Source: an uncultured bacterium (GTDB lineage: Bacteria > Pseudomonadota > Alphaproteobacteria > Sphingomonadales > Sphingomonadaceae). From it: 64,000 bases of DNA. The position numbers were made by a program, and so were the translations under genes. This document shows positions 8,053 through 16,555 of this stretch, piece by piece (the first letter of the stretch is position 1; every line of letters begins with the position of its first letter). The DNA lies in contig CALOGB020000221.1 of NCBI GenBank assembly GCA_942636505.2, positions 372,001-436,000 of the forward strand, in the 5' to 3' direction. The notes under the pieces were generated by a model. That model was given only the letters and a program-made list of their open reading frames with translations, was not told the DNA's origin and searched no databases.

Positions 8053-9113
8053 GCGACGCATCGACCAGCATGGTCGGCACGATCGAGGTCGGCGACAAGG
8101 ATCGTCTCGACCTCGACACGCTTGGCGCGTGGATGACCGCCAACGTGCCGGGGTATGCGGCGCCGCTGACCTACGCGAAGTTCGCCGGCGGCCAGTCGAA
8201 CCCTACCTACCGCCTCGACACGCCGGAGCGCGCCTACGTGCTGCGCCGGAAACCGTTCGGCCCGATCCTGCCGAGCGCGCACGCCGTCGACCGCGAATAC
8301 CGCGTCATCGCAGGGCTGCACCCGACCGGCTTTCCCGTTCCGCGTCCTTACGGACTTTGCGAAGACGCGGCGGTGATCGGCTCGGCGTTCTACGTCATGG
8401 AGATGGTCGAAGGCCGGACGATCTGGGACGGCGCGATGCCGGGTGCGACTCCGCCTGAGCGCACCGCGCATTACGAGGCGATGGTCGACACGCTCGCTGC
8501 GCTGCACAACACCGATTACGCGGCGGCGGGGCTCGGGGAGTACGGCAAGCCCGGCAATTATTTCGAGCGCCAGGTCGGCCGCTGGACCAAGCAATATCGT
8601 GCCGCCGAGACCGAGCACATGGACTCGGTCGAACGCCTGATCGAGTGGCTGCCGCGCACGCTGCCCGAGCAGACGCGCACCTCGATCGTTCACGGCGACT
8701 ACCGGATCGACAACATGATCTTCGCGCCGTTCGAGCCGAAGGTCATCGCGGTGCTTGACTGGGAGTTGTCGACGCTGGGCGATCCGCTGGCGGACTTCTC
8801 GTATCTGCTGATGAGTTGGGTGACCGAACCCGAAGGGCGCTCGGGGGTGCTTGGCATGACTGGCCCCGAGACGGGCATTCCGACGATCGAGCAGGTTGTA
8901 GACCGCTATTGCGCCGCCACCGGCCGTGACGGCGTGCCCGATCTCAACTGGTATTTCGCCTACAACCTCTTCCGCCTGACCGGCATCGTCCAGGGCATCA
9001 AGAAGCGCATCATCGACGGCACCGCGTCGAGCGCGCAGGCGGAGCAGACGGTGGCGAAGATCCACGGGTTGGCAGATGCTGCCTGGGGATTTGCTGTGAA
9101 GGCGGGCGCCTGA
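8049..9113 (+). CDS. APH-type phosphotransferase (ACAD10/11- and LvaA-like kinase)
   Basis: A 354-residue kinase-fold protein. It has FAGGQSNPTYRL (nucleotide loop), VLRRKPFG (ATP lysine region), the catalytic loop HGDYRIDNMIF and the metal motif VLDWELSTLGDPLAD. This branch matches the N-terminal kinase domain of ACAD10/11 and LvaA of Pseudomonas putida, which phosphorylates 4-hydroxyacyl-CoA, rather than antibiotic-resistance kinases. It starts with GTG inside the stop of the alcohol dehydrogenase gene. With the ACAD10/11-type dehydrogenase upstream, it probably makes the phosphorylated intermediate the dehydrogenase uses. LvaA has a small partner, LvaB; no counterpart is seen here. Confidence 0.85.
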   Translation: MSDASTSMVGTIEVGDKDRLDLDTLGAWMTANVPGYAAPLTYAKFAGGQSNPTYRLDTPERAYVLRRKPFGPILPSAHAVDREYRVIAGLHPTGFPVPRPYGLCEDAAVIGSAFYVMEMVEGRTIWDGAMPGATPPERTAHYEAMVDTLAALHNTDYAAAGLGEYGKPGNYFERQVGRWTKQYRAAETEHMDSVERLIEWLPRTLPEQTRTSIVHGDYRIDNMIFAPFEPKVIAVLDWELSTLGDPLADFSYLLMSWVTEPEGRSGVLGMTGPETGIPTIEQVVDRYCAATGRDGVPDLNWYFAYNLFRLTGIVQGIKKRIIDGTASSAQAEQTVAKIHGLADAAWGFAVKAGA

Positions 9114-9115
9114 TT

Positions 9116-9221
9116 CCCCTCCCGCTTGCGGGAGGGGTTAGGGGAGGGGCTGACCTCCCCCGGCATGAAACGATGCGGAAAGATCGGGCCCTCCCCCGAC
9201 CCCTCCCGCAAGCGGAAGGGG
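9116..9221. repeat. Palindromic repeat, CCCGCTTGCGGG family
   Basis: Two C-rich/G-rich hairpins built on CCCGC(T/A)TGCGGG-like cores face each other (9116-9137 and about 9191-9221), forming a larger inverted repeat between the kinase and first SDR genes. The same core recurs at 11551, 28676, 29085 and inside carA. Confidence 0.75.
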
Positions 9222-9232
9222 AGCAGAAGAAG

Positions 9233-9997
9233 TTGTCGCAGTTTGACCTTACCGGCTTGGTCGCCATCGTCACGGGATCGTCGCGGGGCATCGGCCTCGC
9301 CTCCGCGCGCGAACTGGCGGAACATGGCGCGAAGATCGTGATTTCCAGCCGCAAGCAGGACGCATGCGACACCGTCGCGGCTGAACTCAACGCCAGGCAT
9401 GGCGACGGCACCGCGATCGCCATCGCCGCCAACATCTCCGACAAGGCGGGCCTCCAGCATCTCGTCGACCAGACCCGCGCCCAGCTCGGCCGCATCGACA
9501 TCCTCGTCTGCAACGCCGCCTCGAACCCTTATTACGGCCCGCAAGCCGGCATCGCCGACGACCAGTTCCGCAAGATTCTCGACAACAACATCGTGTCCAA
9601 CCACTGGCTGATCCAGATGGTCGCGCCCGAGATGCTGGAGCGCCGCAGCGGCAGCATAATCATCATATCCTCGATCGGCGGCCTGCGCGGCTCGCCAGTG
9701 ATCGGCGCCTATTGCATCAGCAAGGCCGCCGACATGCAGCTGGCGCGCAACCTCGCGGTCGAGTTCGGCCCGTCGAACGTCCGCGTGAACTGTATCGCCC
9801 CCGGCCTGATCAAGACCGACTTCGCACGCGCCTTGTGGGAGGACCCGCAGCGGATCGAGGCAGCGAACACCAGCGTGCCACTCCGCCGGATCGGCGAGCC
9901 CGAGGAGATCGCTGGCGCGGTCGTCTTCCTGGCGTCGTCGGCAAGCAATTTCATGACCGGCCAGACGATGGTCATCGACGGCGGCGTCACGATCTAA
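9233..9997 (+). CDS. SDR family oxidoreductase 1
   Basis: A 254-residue short-chain dehydrogenase. It has the nucleotide motif TGSSRGIG near residue 15, NAA in the NAG position, a catalytic serine in IIIISSIGG, and YCISK as the YxxxK pair. The start is the TTG at 9233 beginning MSQFDLTGLVAIV; the open frame extends 20 codons further but only through the palindromic repeat, which gives an artefactual N-terminus. Fifteen bases separate it from a second SDR, so both are probably co-transcribed with the acyl cluster. It likely acts on a 3-hydroxy/3-keto acyl or related alcohol; the substrate is unknown. Confidence 0.82.
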   Translation: MSQFDLTGLVAIVTGSSRGIGLASARELAEHGAKIVISSRKQDACDTVAAELNARHGDGTAIAIAANISDKAGLQHLVDQTRAQLGRIDILVCNAASNPYYGPQAGIADDQFRKILDNNIVSNHWLIQMVAPEMLERRSGSIIIISSIGGLRGSPVIGAYCISKAADMQLARNLAVEFGPSNVRVNCIAPGLIKTDFARALWEDPQRIEAANTSVPLRRIGEPEEIAGAVVFLASSASNFMTGQTMVIDGGVTI

Positions 9998-10012
9998 CCG
10001 AAGGACCATGCG

Positions 10013-10810
10013 ATGCGCTTCACGGACAAATCCATCATCGTCACCGGCGCAGGTTCCGGCATAGGCCGCGCCGCCGCGCTCCTGTTCGCGAGCGAAGGGG
10101 GCAGGGTCGTCGTCGCCGACAAGACCGAGGGCGCGGACGAAACCGCACACCTGATCACGCAGGCCGGCGGCACGGCAAAGGCGATCCGCATCGACGCCGG
10201 GCTCGAAGAGGACGTGATCCGCACGATCGCGCTCGCCTGCGACAGCTTCGGCGGGCTCGACGTGATGTTCGCCAATGCGGGGATCTCGGGCGGCATGGCG
10301 AACCTGTTCGACACCGACGTTGCGCTCATCACGGAGGTGTTGCGCGTCAACCTGATCGGCCCGTTCCTCGCGATCAAACACGCCGCGCCGCGGATCGCCG
10401 AGCGCGGGAAGGGGGCCATCGTCCTGACAGCCAGCGTCGCCGGCATCCGCTCGGGCGCCGGCTCGCCCGCCTATTCCGCGTCGAAGGCCGGCGTCATCAA
10501 CCTCGCCGCGGTCTCGGCGCAACAGCTCACCGGCTCGAACGTCCGGGTCAACGCGATCTGCCCCGGCCTGACCGAGACCGGCATGACCAAGCCCGTCTTC
10601 GACTACGCGCGCGAGGCCAACAAGATGGACCGCGTCGGTCGCCTCAACCCGCTCCACCGCGGCGCGCAGCCCGAGGAACTCGCCAAGGTCGCACTGTTCC
10701 TCGCCTCCGACGACGCCAGCTACGTCAACGGCCAGGCGATTGCGGTCGACGGTGGTCTCTCGTCCAGCCATCCCGTGACACGGCAGGAATACGGCAAGAC
10801 CGCCGCCTGA
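10013..10810 (+). CDS. SDR family oxidoreductase 2
   Basis: A 265-residue classical short-chain dehydrogenase. TGAGSGIG binds the nucleotide, NAG follows in the standard place, and a serine in LTASVAG and YSASK supply the catalytic residues. The C-terminus reads YVNGQAIAVDGGLSS, typical of the family. It is the last gene of the run, 15 bases after the first SDR, and the two are clear paralogues with different sequences. A pair of SDRs next to a kinase and an ACAD10/11-type dehydrogenase fits stepwise oxidation of a hydroxylated acyl chain. Exact reactions cannot be read from sequence. Confidence 0.85.
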   Translation: MRFTDKSIIVTGAGSGIGRAAALLFASEGGRVVVADKTEGADETAHLITQAGGTAKAIRIDAGLEEDVIRTIALACDSFGGLDVMFANAGISGGMANLFDTDVALITEVLRVNLIGPFLAIKHAAPRIAERGKGAIVLTASVAGIRSGAGSPAYSASKAGVINLAAVSAQQLTGSNVRVNAICPGLTETGMTKPVFDYAREANKMDRVGRLNPLHRGAQPEELAKVALFLASDDASYVNGQAIAVDGGLSSSHPVTRQEYGKTAA

Positions 10811-10928
10811 CCGATGATGCTGTCGGGTCGCGGCGTTTCGGCCGCTGGATACGCTTGCGCAACGACTTTTGCGGGACCATTTGCGACGTGCGGACGTTGA
10901 GCGTCCGACCCCATAAAGGAGAACCCCC

Positions 10929-11543
10929 ATGGCTTTCGAACTCCCACCGCTGCCGTATGCCTATGACGCGCTCGAGCCGGTGATCGACCAGGAGACGATG
11001 AAGTTTCATCACGACAAGCATCACGCGGCGTACACCGCGAAGCTGAACGAGGGCGTCGAGAAGGACTCCGCGCTTGCGGGCAAGTCGATCGAGGACATCC
11101 TCGGCATGATCTCGTCGCAGCCGCCGCTGGTCCGCAACAATGGCGGCGGTTTCTGGAACCATGACTTCTTTTGGAAGACGATGGCAGCCAAGAATGGCCA
11201 GGCACCGTCGGGCAAGCTCGCCGAGGCGATCGATCGCGACTTCGGTAGCCTCGACAAGCTGAAGGAAGAGTTCAACACCAAGGGTGCGGGGCAGTTCGGC
11301 TCGGGCTGGGCGTGGCTGATCGCGGATGCGAGCGGCAAGCTGAAGGTGACGAGCACGCCGAACCAGGACAACCCGCTGATGGACGACGCGAAGGAGCCCG
11401 GCACGCCGTTGCTCGGTAACGACGTCTGGGAGCACGCCTATTACCTGACGTACAAGAACGATCGTCCGGGCTATCTGAAGGCTTGGTGGGACATCGTGAA
11501 CTGGGACGTCGTCGGCGAGCGCTACGCGAAGGTTGCTGGCTGA
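10929..11543 (+). CDS. sodB: Superoxide dismutase, Fe/Mn family
   Basis: A 204-residue enzyme that dismutates superoxide to peroxide and oxygen. The four metal ligands are visible: H27, H78 (in WNHDFFW), D165 and H169 (in DVWEHAYY). GSGWAWL and NQDNPLM are family signatures. The second-sphere glutamine appears in the NQD position and glycine occupies the Fe-type position, a layout seen in manganese or cambialistic enzymes, so metal choice is uncertain despite the common sodB name. The ATG has AAAGGAG upstream. No signal peptide: cytosolic. Monocistronic, flanked by a palindrome downstream. Confidence 0.93.
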   Translation: MAFELPPLPYAYDALEPVIDQETMKFHHDKHHAAYTAKLNEGVEKDSALAGKSIEDILGMISSQPPLVRNNGGGFWNHDFFWKTMAAKNGQAPSGKLAEAIDRDFGSLDKLKEEFNTKGAGQFGSGWAWLIADASGKLKVTSTPNQDNPLMDDAKEPGTPLLGNDVWEHAYYLTYKNDRPGYLKAWWDIVNWDVVGERYAKVAG

Positions 11544-11550
11544 CCTGAAT

Positions 11551-11657
11551 TCCCCTCCCGCTTTGCGGGAGGGGCTTGGGGAGGGCGCGACGTACGTACT
11601 GGCGTCCGGTCTGTTTGGTCAGGCCCTCCCCCGACCCCTCCCGTGAACGGGAGGGGA
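11551..11657. repeat. Palindromic repeat pair between sod and yciB
   Basis: Two hairpins (CCCTCCCGC-TTTGCGGGAGGG at the left, CCCTCCCGTGAACGGGAGGG at the right) form an outer inverted repeat in the convergent gap. It probably serves as a two-way transcript end. Confidence 0.7.
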
Positions 11658-11662
11658 GTAAA

Positions 11663-12280
11663 TTACCCTTCGGGCGGCAGGTCGGTGACGGCTTTGTCGC
11701 CCGTTTGCAATCCGTGCTTCAGCAGCATCGGAATGTTGGCGAATGCGAACAGCAGCGTCAGCGGGATCGCGCCCCAGAGCTTGAAGCCGACCCAGAAATC
11801 CCAGGTCGTGTTGCGCCATACCGCCTCGTTCAGCACCGCCATGAACACGAAGAAGACCGCCCAGTTGCGCGTCAGCTTGCGCCAGCCATCGGCGGACAGA
11901 CCGGGGTAAGCGGTGGCGAGCAGCGACTGGAGCAGCGGACGCCCGGTGACGAGACCGAACGTCAGGATCGCCGCGAACATCGCGTAGATGATCGTCGGCT
12001 TCATCTGGATGAAGCGCTGGTCGTGGAAGTAGATCGTCAGCCCGCCGAACACGACGATCAGCGCGCCCGACAGCCACAGCATCGGCGAGATATGGCCGGT
12101 CTTGACCTTCGACACGATCATGGCGGCGATCGTCGCGATGATGAACGCGGTGGTCGCGGCGACGACGCGGACGATCGGCAGGCCGGGGGTGAGGAAATTC
12201 ACCGCGAAGAAGACCGCGAGCGGGCCATAGTCGACCGCCATGCGAAGGCCGGGGGAGAGGGGGGGCTTGGTTGGGGTCAC
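11663..12280 (-). CDS. yciB: Inner membrane septation protein A (YciB/IspZ family)
   Basis: A 205-residue polytopic membrane protein with about five hydrophobic segments. The family landmarks are YGPLAVFFAVNF near the N-terminus, TWDFWVGFKLWGAIP and LNEAVWRNTT. The family is linked to cell-envelope integrity and septation; the older IspZ name implies no isoprenoid role. The start is the GTG at 12280; an in-frame ATG at 12241 (MAVDYGP) is equally possible, since the first 13 residues come from a C-rich stretch and neither start has a good ribosome site. It follows ftsY in the same direction, an arrangement common in sphingomonads. Confidence 0.85.
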   Translation of the reverse strand: MTPTKPPLSPGLRMAVDYGPLAVFFAVNFLTPGLPIVRVVAATTAFIIATIAAMIVSKVKTGHISPMLWLSGALIVVFGGLTIYFHDQRFIQMKPTIIYAMFAAILTFGLVTGRPLLQSLLATAYPGLSADGWRKLTRNWAVFFVFMAVLNEAVWRNTTWDFWVGFKLWGAIPLTLLFAFANIPMLLKHGLQTGDKAVTDLPPEG

Positions 12281-12297
12281 GAGATCAATCCAGAATA

Positions 12298-12371
12298 CCG
12301 TTCGTCCTGAGCGAAGTCGAAGGACATTGCCACAAACGGGCCGGTCCTTCGACTACGCTCAGGACGAACGG
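12298..12371. repeat. Inverted repeat, CGTTCGTCCTGAGC family
   Basis: Nearly perfect arms of about 26 bases (12298-12324 and 12345-12371) between ftsY and yciB. The CGAAGTCGAAGGA-type sequence recurs in the repeats near 39908, 44957 and 36001. Confidence 0.75.
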
Positions 12372-12404
12372 AAAAAGAGGGGGCGTGGAGCGAGTGGAAA
12401 GGCG

Positions 12405-13340
12405 TTACTTCCGAACGCTCTCCACGCCCGCGATGATCCGGCTCACCTCGTTCGCATCGAACGGGCGCAGGTCGGTCATGCCCTCTCCGATGCCGATCGC
12501 GTGGATCGGCAGGCCGTATTTCTCCGCCGCCGCGACAAGAACGCCGCCGCGCGCGGTGCCGTCGAGCTTGGTCATCACGAGACCGGTGACGCCCGCCACC
12601 TCCTTGAAGACCTCGATCTGCTGGAGCGCGTTCTGGCCAGTCGTCGCGTCTAGTACCAGGACGATGTCGTGGGGGCTCTCGGGGTTGATGCGACCCAGCA
12701 CGCGGCGGATCTTGGCCAGTTCGTCCATCAGCTCGCGCTTGTTCTGGAGGCGGCCGGCAGTATCGACGATCAGCACGTCGATGCCGGTCTCGGTCGCCTT
12801 CTTGACTGCATCCCAGACCACGCCCGCCGCGTCGCCGCCCTCGGGACCCGTCACGATCGGCACGCCGACGCGTTCGGCCCAGGTGCGGAGCTGGCCGATC
12901 GCGGCGGCGCGGAAGGTGTCGCCGGCGGCGAGCATCACGCCGTAGTCCTGCTCCATCAGCAGATGCGCGAGCTTGGCGATGGTAGTGGTCTTGCCCGAGC
13001 CGTTGACGCCGATGACAAGAATGACTTGAGGCCGCGGGAACGCGTCGATCTCGATCGGTTTGGCGACCGTGGCCAGCACCTTCTCGACCTCCTCCGCGAC
13101 GATCACGCGGATGCCGAGTTCCTCCATGTTGCGTTCGAAGCTGCCTTCGGACAGGCGGCGGCGGATGCGGCCGGCGGTCTCGGGGCCGAGGTCGGAGGCG
13201 ATCAGCGCCTCCTCGATGTCGTCAAGCGTCGAATCGTCGAGCCGTGCGCCGCCGAGGCCGGCGAGGTTGCCGACCAGCCGGTCGGAGGTGCGCTTGAAGC
13301 CGCCGATCAGCTTGTCGTGCCAGGTGGGAGTGGTGCTCAT
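12405..13340 (-). CDS. ftsY: Signal recognition particle receptor FtsY
   Basis: A 311-residue SRP-family GTPase receptor that docks SRP-ribosome complexes at the inner membrane. After a short N-domain (about 1-95) the G-domain shows GVNGSGKTTTIAKLA (P-loop), DTFRAAA, DTAGR and TKLDGTARGG. The acidic N-terminal A-domain of E. coli FtsY is absent, as is usual in alphaproteobacteria, so membrane contact would rely on the NG-domain amphipathic region. The start overlaps the stop of mtaB by four bases, so the pair is translationally coupled. Its partner Ffh is encoded at 16893. Confidence 0.95.
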   Translation of the reverse strand: MSTTPTWHDKLIGGFKRTSDRLVGNLAGLGGARLDDSTLDDIEEALIASDLGPETAGRIRRRLSEGSFERNMEELGIRVIVAEEVEKVLATVAKPIEIDAFPRPQVILVIGVNGSGKTTTIAKLAHLLMEQDYGVMLAAGDTFRAAAIGQLRTWAERVGVPIVTGPEGGDAAGVVWDAVKKATETGIDVLIVDTAGRLQNKRELMDELAKIRRVLGRINPESPHDIVLVLDATTGQNALQQIEVFKEVAGVTGLVMTKLDGTARGGVLVAAAEKYGLPIHAIGIGEGMTDLRPFDANEVSRIIAGVESVRK

Positions 13341-14584
13341 GATGGTTCTCGTGTTGCGCTGAGGCGGTCGGATGTAGCGCCGATGATTCTGATGCGGACG
13401 ATGTCGCCGGGTATGGCGGGTTCGTCCAGCAGGACTTCTGCGAAATTGCCGATATGGCCGCGGTCGCCGGGGCGTTCGACGAGCAAATCCTGCGATGTTC
13501 CCACCAGCGTTTGCAGCCAGTTCGCTCGCGATGTTTCGCCGGCCTCGCGCAGGAGGGCGGCGCGCTGGCGGCGGACTTCGGGTTCGATCTGCGGCATCCG
13601 CGCGGCGGGGGTGCCGGCGCGGGGCGAATAGGGGAAGATGTGCGGGTGGACGATGTGGCAGTCGTCGATCAGCGCGCGCGTGTTGGCGAACATCGCCGCG
13701 TCCTCGGTCGGGAAGCCGGCGATCAGGTCCGCGCCGATCGCGATGTCGAGGCGGGCGGTTTTGAGGCGATCGACCAGCGCGACGCTTTCGGCGCGTGAAT
13801 GGCGGCGCTTCATGCGCTTGAGGATCATGTCGTCGCCGGCCTGCAATGACAGGTGGACGTGCGGCATTATTCGCTGCTCCGTCGTCAGCAGCGCGAAGAG
13901 GCGGTCGTCGATCTCGATGCCGTCCAGCGAGGAGAGACGCAGGCGTTCGAGCGCGGGCACGTGATGCAGGATGCGTTCGACGAGGTGACCAAGCGTGGGC
14001 GCGCCCGGGAGGTCGGGACCGTAGCTGGTGAGGTCGACGCCGGTGAGGACGATCTCGCGGTGGCCTGCGTCGACGAGGCCGGCGATCCGGTCGACGACCG
14101 CGCCCGCGGGGACCGAGCGGCTGGGGCCGCGGCCGAAAGGGATCGCGCAGAAGGTGCAGCGGTGGTCGCAGCCGTTCTGGACCTCGACGAAGGCGCGGGC
14201 GTGCGCGGAGAAGCTGGCGGCCAGGTGGGGTGCGGTCTCGCGGACCTGCATGATGTCGGAGACCACCACTGCGTCATCAGCCTTCCAAGCTGAATACGTC
14301 AGCTTGTCTGCATTGCCGATAACGCGATCCACTTCGGGCATGGCCGCAAAGCTCGCGGGGTCGATCTGAGCAGCGCAGCCGGTGACGACGATCTGCGCGT
14401 CCGGCCGATCGCGTTTGGCCCGGCGGATCGCGACGCGCGTAGCCTTCACCGCGGCGTTGGTGACGGCGCAGCTGTTGACGACGACCATGTCCCGCCCCGC
14501 GACGAGCGCGCGGATGGTCTCGCTTTCGGCGATGTTGAGGCGGCAGCCGAGGCTGATGACCTCTGGCTGCGGGGCAGATGGCAT
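13337..14584 (-). CDS. mtaB: tRNA (N6-threonylcarbamoyladenosine37) methylthiotransferase MtaB
   Basis: A 415-residue radical-SAM methylthiotransferase that converts t6A37 to ms2t6A37 in tRNAs reading ANN codons. The N-terminal UPF0004 domain carries the auxiliary-cluster cysteines C14, C39 and C70. The radical-SAM motif CDHRCTFC (C139, C143, C146) follows, and the C-terminus has a short TRAM-like region (about 350-410). The protein begins SLGCRLN, as in the MtaB subgroup, in contrast to MiaB or RimO. It is coupled to ftsY by a four-base overlap. Upstream lies only repeat sequence and a divergent region. Confidence 0.92.
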   Translation of the reverse strand: MPSAPQPEVISLGCRLNIAESETIRALVAGRDMVVVNSCAVTNAAVKATRVAIRRAKRDRPDAQIVVTGCAAQIDPASFAAMPEVDRVIGNADKLTYSAWKADDAVVVSDIMQVRETAPHLAASFSAHARAFVEVQNGCDHRCTFCAIPFGRGPSRSVPAGAVVDRIAGLVDAGHREIVLTGVDLTSYGPDLPGAPTLGHLVERILHHVPALERLRLSSLDGIEIDDRLFALLTTEQRIMPHVHLSLQAGDDMILKRMKRRHSRAESVALVDRLKTARLDIAIGADLIAGFPTEDAAMFANTRALIDDCHIVHPHIFPYSPRAGTPAARMPQIEPEVRRQRAALLREAGETSRANWLQTLVGTSQDLLVERPGDRGHIGNFAEVLLDEPAIPGDIVRIRIIGATSDRLSATREPS

Positions 14585-14651
14585 GCGGCGCGATTTAGGA
14601 GGGGCGGGGGGGGAAGTCCACGGTTTGCTCGTGGGGGGGCGGCCGACATCG

Positions 14652-14731
14652 TGTTCTCCTGCGAACGCAGGAGCCTAGGGTACCGGACGGAGCGCTGCTT
14701 GGTCCTGGGCTCCTGCGTTCGCAGGAGAACA
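14652..14731. repeat. Inverted repeat with perfect 24-base arms
   Basis: Arms 14652-14675 and 14708-14731 are perfect reverse complements, core CTCCTGCGAACGCAGGAG; each arm is itself palindromic. It is related to the 16656 repeat. Confidence 0.8.
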
Positions 14732-14757
14732 GATCGGGGAGCGACCATTTACCTATT

Positions 14758-14861
14758 CCACCCCGGCGGAGGCCGGGGCCCAGTTGGGGGACGATCATTG
14801 GGAAGGACGGTGCGTTGTAACTGCAACCTTCCCAACTGGGCCCCGGCCTTCGCCGGGGTGG
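14758..14861. repeat. Inverted repeat, CCACCCCGGC...GCCGGGGTGG
   Basis: About 31-base arms with one or two mismatches fill the gap between mtaB and the GGDEF/EAL gene. Together with the previous repeat it leaves almost no unique sequence between these genes. Confidence 0.75.
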
Positions 14862-14878
14862 TGTTTTGTGAATGGGCC

Positions 14879-16555
14879 TTAGCCCGCCAGCCGCGGTGCA
14901 ATGCCGCGCGGCGGTGGCACGCTCCGGTCGGAGCGCTGGGCCAGCAAGCGTTTCTCCGCCAGCAAGCGCCGGACCTGCGCCGCACCGAGCGGGCGCCCGT
15001 ACAGATACCCCTGACCCTTCGCACAACCCATGCCGCGCAGGCGCTCCTCGATCGCGGCATCCTCGATCCCTTCCGCGGTGGTCGGCAGGTTGAGGCTGTC
15101 CCCCAGCCGCACGATGGTGTTCACGATCGCCATGCTCTCCGGATTATCCAGAATCGACGAGACGAAGCTCTTGTCGATCTTGATCCGGTCGAACGGCAGC
15201 GCCCGCAGATGCGCCAAGCTCGAATAGCCGGTGCCGAAATCGTCGAGCGCGAGGCGGATGCCCTGGTTTTTCAGGCTGCCCACGATCGACTGCGCGAGTG
15301 GCAGGTTGTCGAACAGCGCGCTCTCGGTGATCTCGATCTCGAGCCGGCTTGCGGGGAAGCCGGTCTCGACCAGCGTCTTGATGATCTTCTGCGCGAGCCA
15401 CGCATCGCGCAACTGCAGCGGCGAGACGTTGACCGACAAGGTGAGCCCGGCGTCCCAGTCGCGCGCGGCGGCGAATGCCTGGCGCATGATCGACAGCGAC
15501 AGGTCGCCGATGAGCCCCGTTTCCTCCGCGATCGGAATGAACACGTCGGGCGCGATCATGCCGCGCGTCGGATGCTCCCAGCGTGCCAGCACCTCGAAAC
15601 CGGTGATGAGGCCGGTGGTTAGGTCGACCTGTTGCTCGAAATAGGGAACGACCTCCTGCGCCGGGATCGCGCTGCGGAGGCCCGCTTCGAGTTCGCCGCG
15701 CAGTTGTAGCGATCGCTCCATCGACGTGTCGAACCACGCGTGACGACTGCGCCCGGCGGTCTTCGCCGCGTGGAGCGCGATGTCGGCGTTGCGGAGCAAG
15801 GCGTCGACCGACGCGCAGTCGCGATCGGACCGGGCGATGCCGATCGAGACGCTGCTGTGAATGTCGACGCCATTGGTACGGAACGGCAATGCGAGGCCTG
15901 CGACCATGCGCTCGGCAATCCGGTCGGCGACGTTCTCGTGCGCGGAGTCGAAGACGAACGCGCAGGCGAATTCATCCGCCCCCAGTCGTGCGAGCAGGCT
16001 GGTACCGGGCGCGATCGCGGCGATCGTCTCCGCGACATGACCGAGCAACAGGTCGCCGACCGCATAGCCGTGCAGGTCGTTGACGCTCTTGAAGTGATCG
16101 ATGTCGATCGTCAGCATGGCCATCGCCTTGCCGCGGCGGCGCGTACTGGCGAACAGTGCCGCGCCGTCTTCAGACAAGCTGCGGCGATTGAGGAAGCCGG
16201 TGAGCGGATCGCGCTGCGCCAGCGCGTGGGCGTGGCGGCCGGCGTCGGACAGGGTGCTAAGCTCTTCCGATAGGGCCCGGTACCGGAACCAGCCGAACAG
16301 GATCAGCGCCGCATTCAACAACAGCGCCGCGACCAGACCGTGATCGATCACCGCATCGCTGCCGTGCCAATGTGCCAGTGTCTTGACGATGGCGGTGCCG
16401 GCGGTGCCGACGAATAGAAGCAGTGCGGCGCCCGTAACGGCGCCGGTCATGAATTCCCGACTGATGTTGCGGAGCGAAAATGTCGCCGCCGACTTTACGG
16501 TCATGGGGTTGGCCTGTTCGGTCTCTTGCTTGGGTGGCGGTGTGGCATGCGACAC
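14879..16555 (-). CDS. Membrane GGDEF/EAL cyclic di-GMP protein
   Basis: A 558-residue protein with two N-terminal transmembrane segments (about 38-60 and 72-92), a GGDEF domain (about 110-275) and an EAL domain (about 285-540). The EAL domain keeps EVLARW, NVSPLQL, EITES, DDFGTGYSS, KIDKSFV and TAEGIE, so phosphodiesterase activity is likely. The cyclase signature reads GADEF, which may lower or abolish synthesis. No periplasmic sensor domain is evident. The GTG start at 16555 is uncertain; an in-frame ATG at 16504 (MTVKSAAT) would remove 17 residues, and neither has a clear ribosome site. Confidence 0.9.
   Translation of the reverse strand: MSHATPPPKQETEQANPMTVKSAATFSLRNISREFMTGAVTGAALLLFVGTAGTAIVKTLAHWHGSDAVIDHGLVAALLLNAALILFGWFRYRALSEELSTLSDAGRHAHALAQRDPLTGFLNRRSLSEDGAALFASTRRRGKAMAMLTIDIDHFKSVNDLHGYAVGDLLLGHVAETIAAIAPGTSLLARLGADEFACAFVFDSAHENVADRIAERMVAGLALPFRTNGVDIHSSVSIGIARSDRDCASVDALLRNADIALHAAKTAGRSRHAWFDTSMERSLQLRGELEAGLRSAIPAQEVVPYFEQQVDLTTGLITGFEVLARWEHPTRGMIAPDVFIPIAEETGLIGDLSLSIMRQAFAAARDWDAGLTLSVNVSPLQLRDAWLAQKIIKTLVETGFPASRLEIEITESALFDNLPLAQSIVGSLKNQGIRLALDDFGTGYSSLAHLRALPFDRIKIDKSFVSSILDNPESMAIVNTIVRLGDSLNLPTTAEGIEDAAIEERLRGMGCAKGQGYLYGRPLGAAQVRRLLAEKRLLAQRSDRSVPPPRGIAPRLAG

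Noticed and set aside
8049..9113. Aminoglycoside phosphotransferase resistance gene
   Set aside because: The kinase belongs by sequence and context to the ACAD10/11- and LvaA-type group, not to resistance enzymes.
9173..9232. 20-residue N-terminal extension of SDR 1
   Set aside because: It is translation of the palindromic repeat; the SDR fold begins right after the TTG at 9233.
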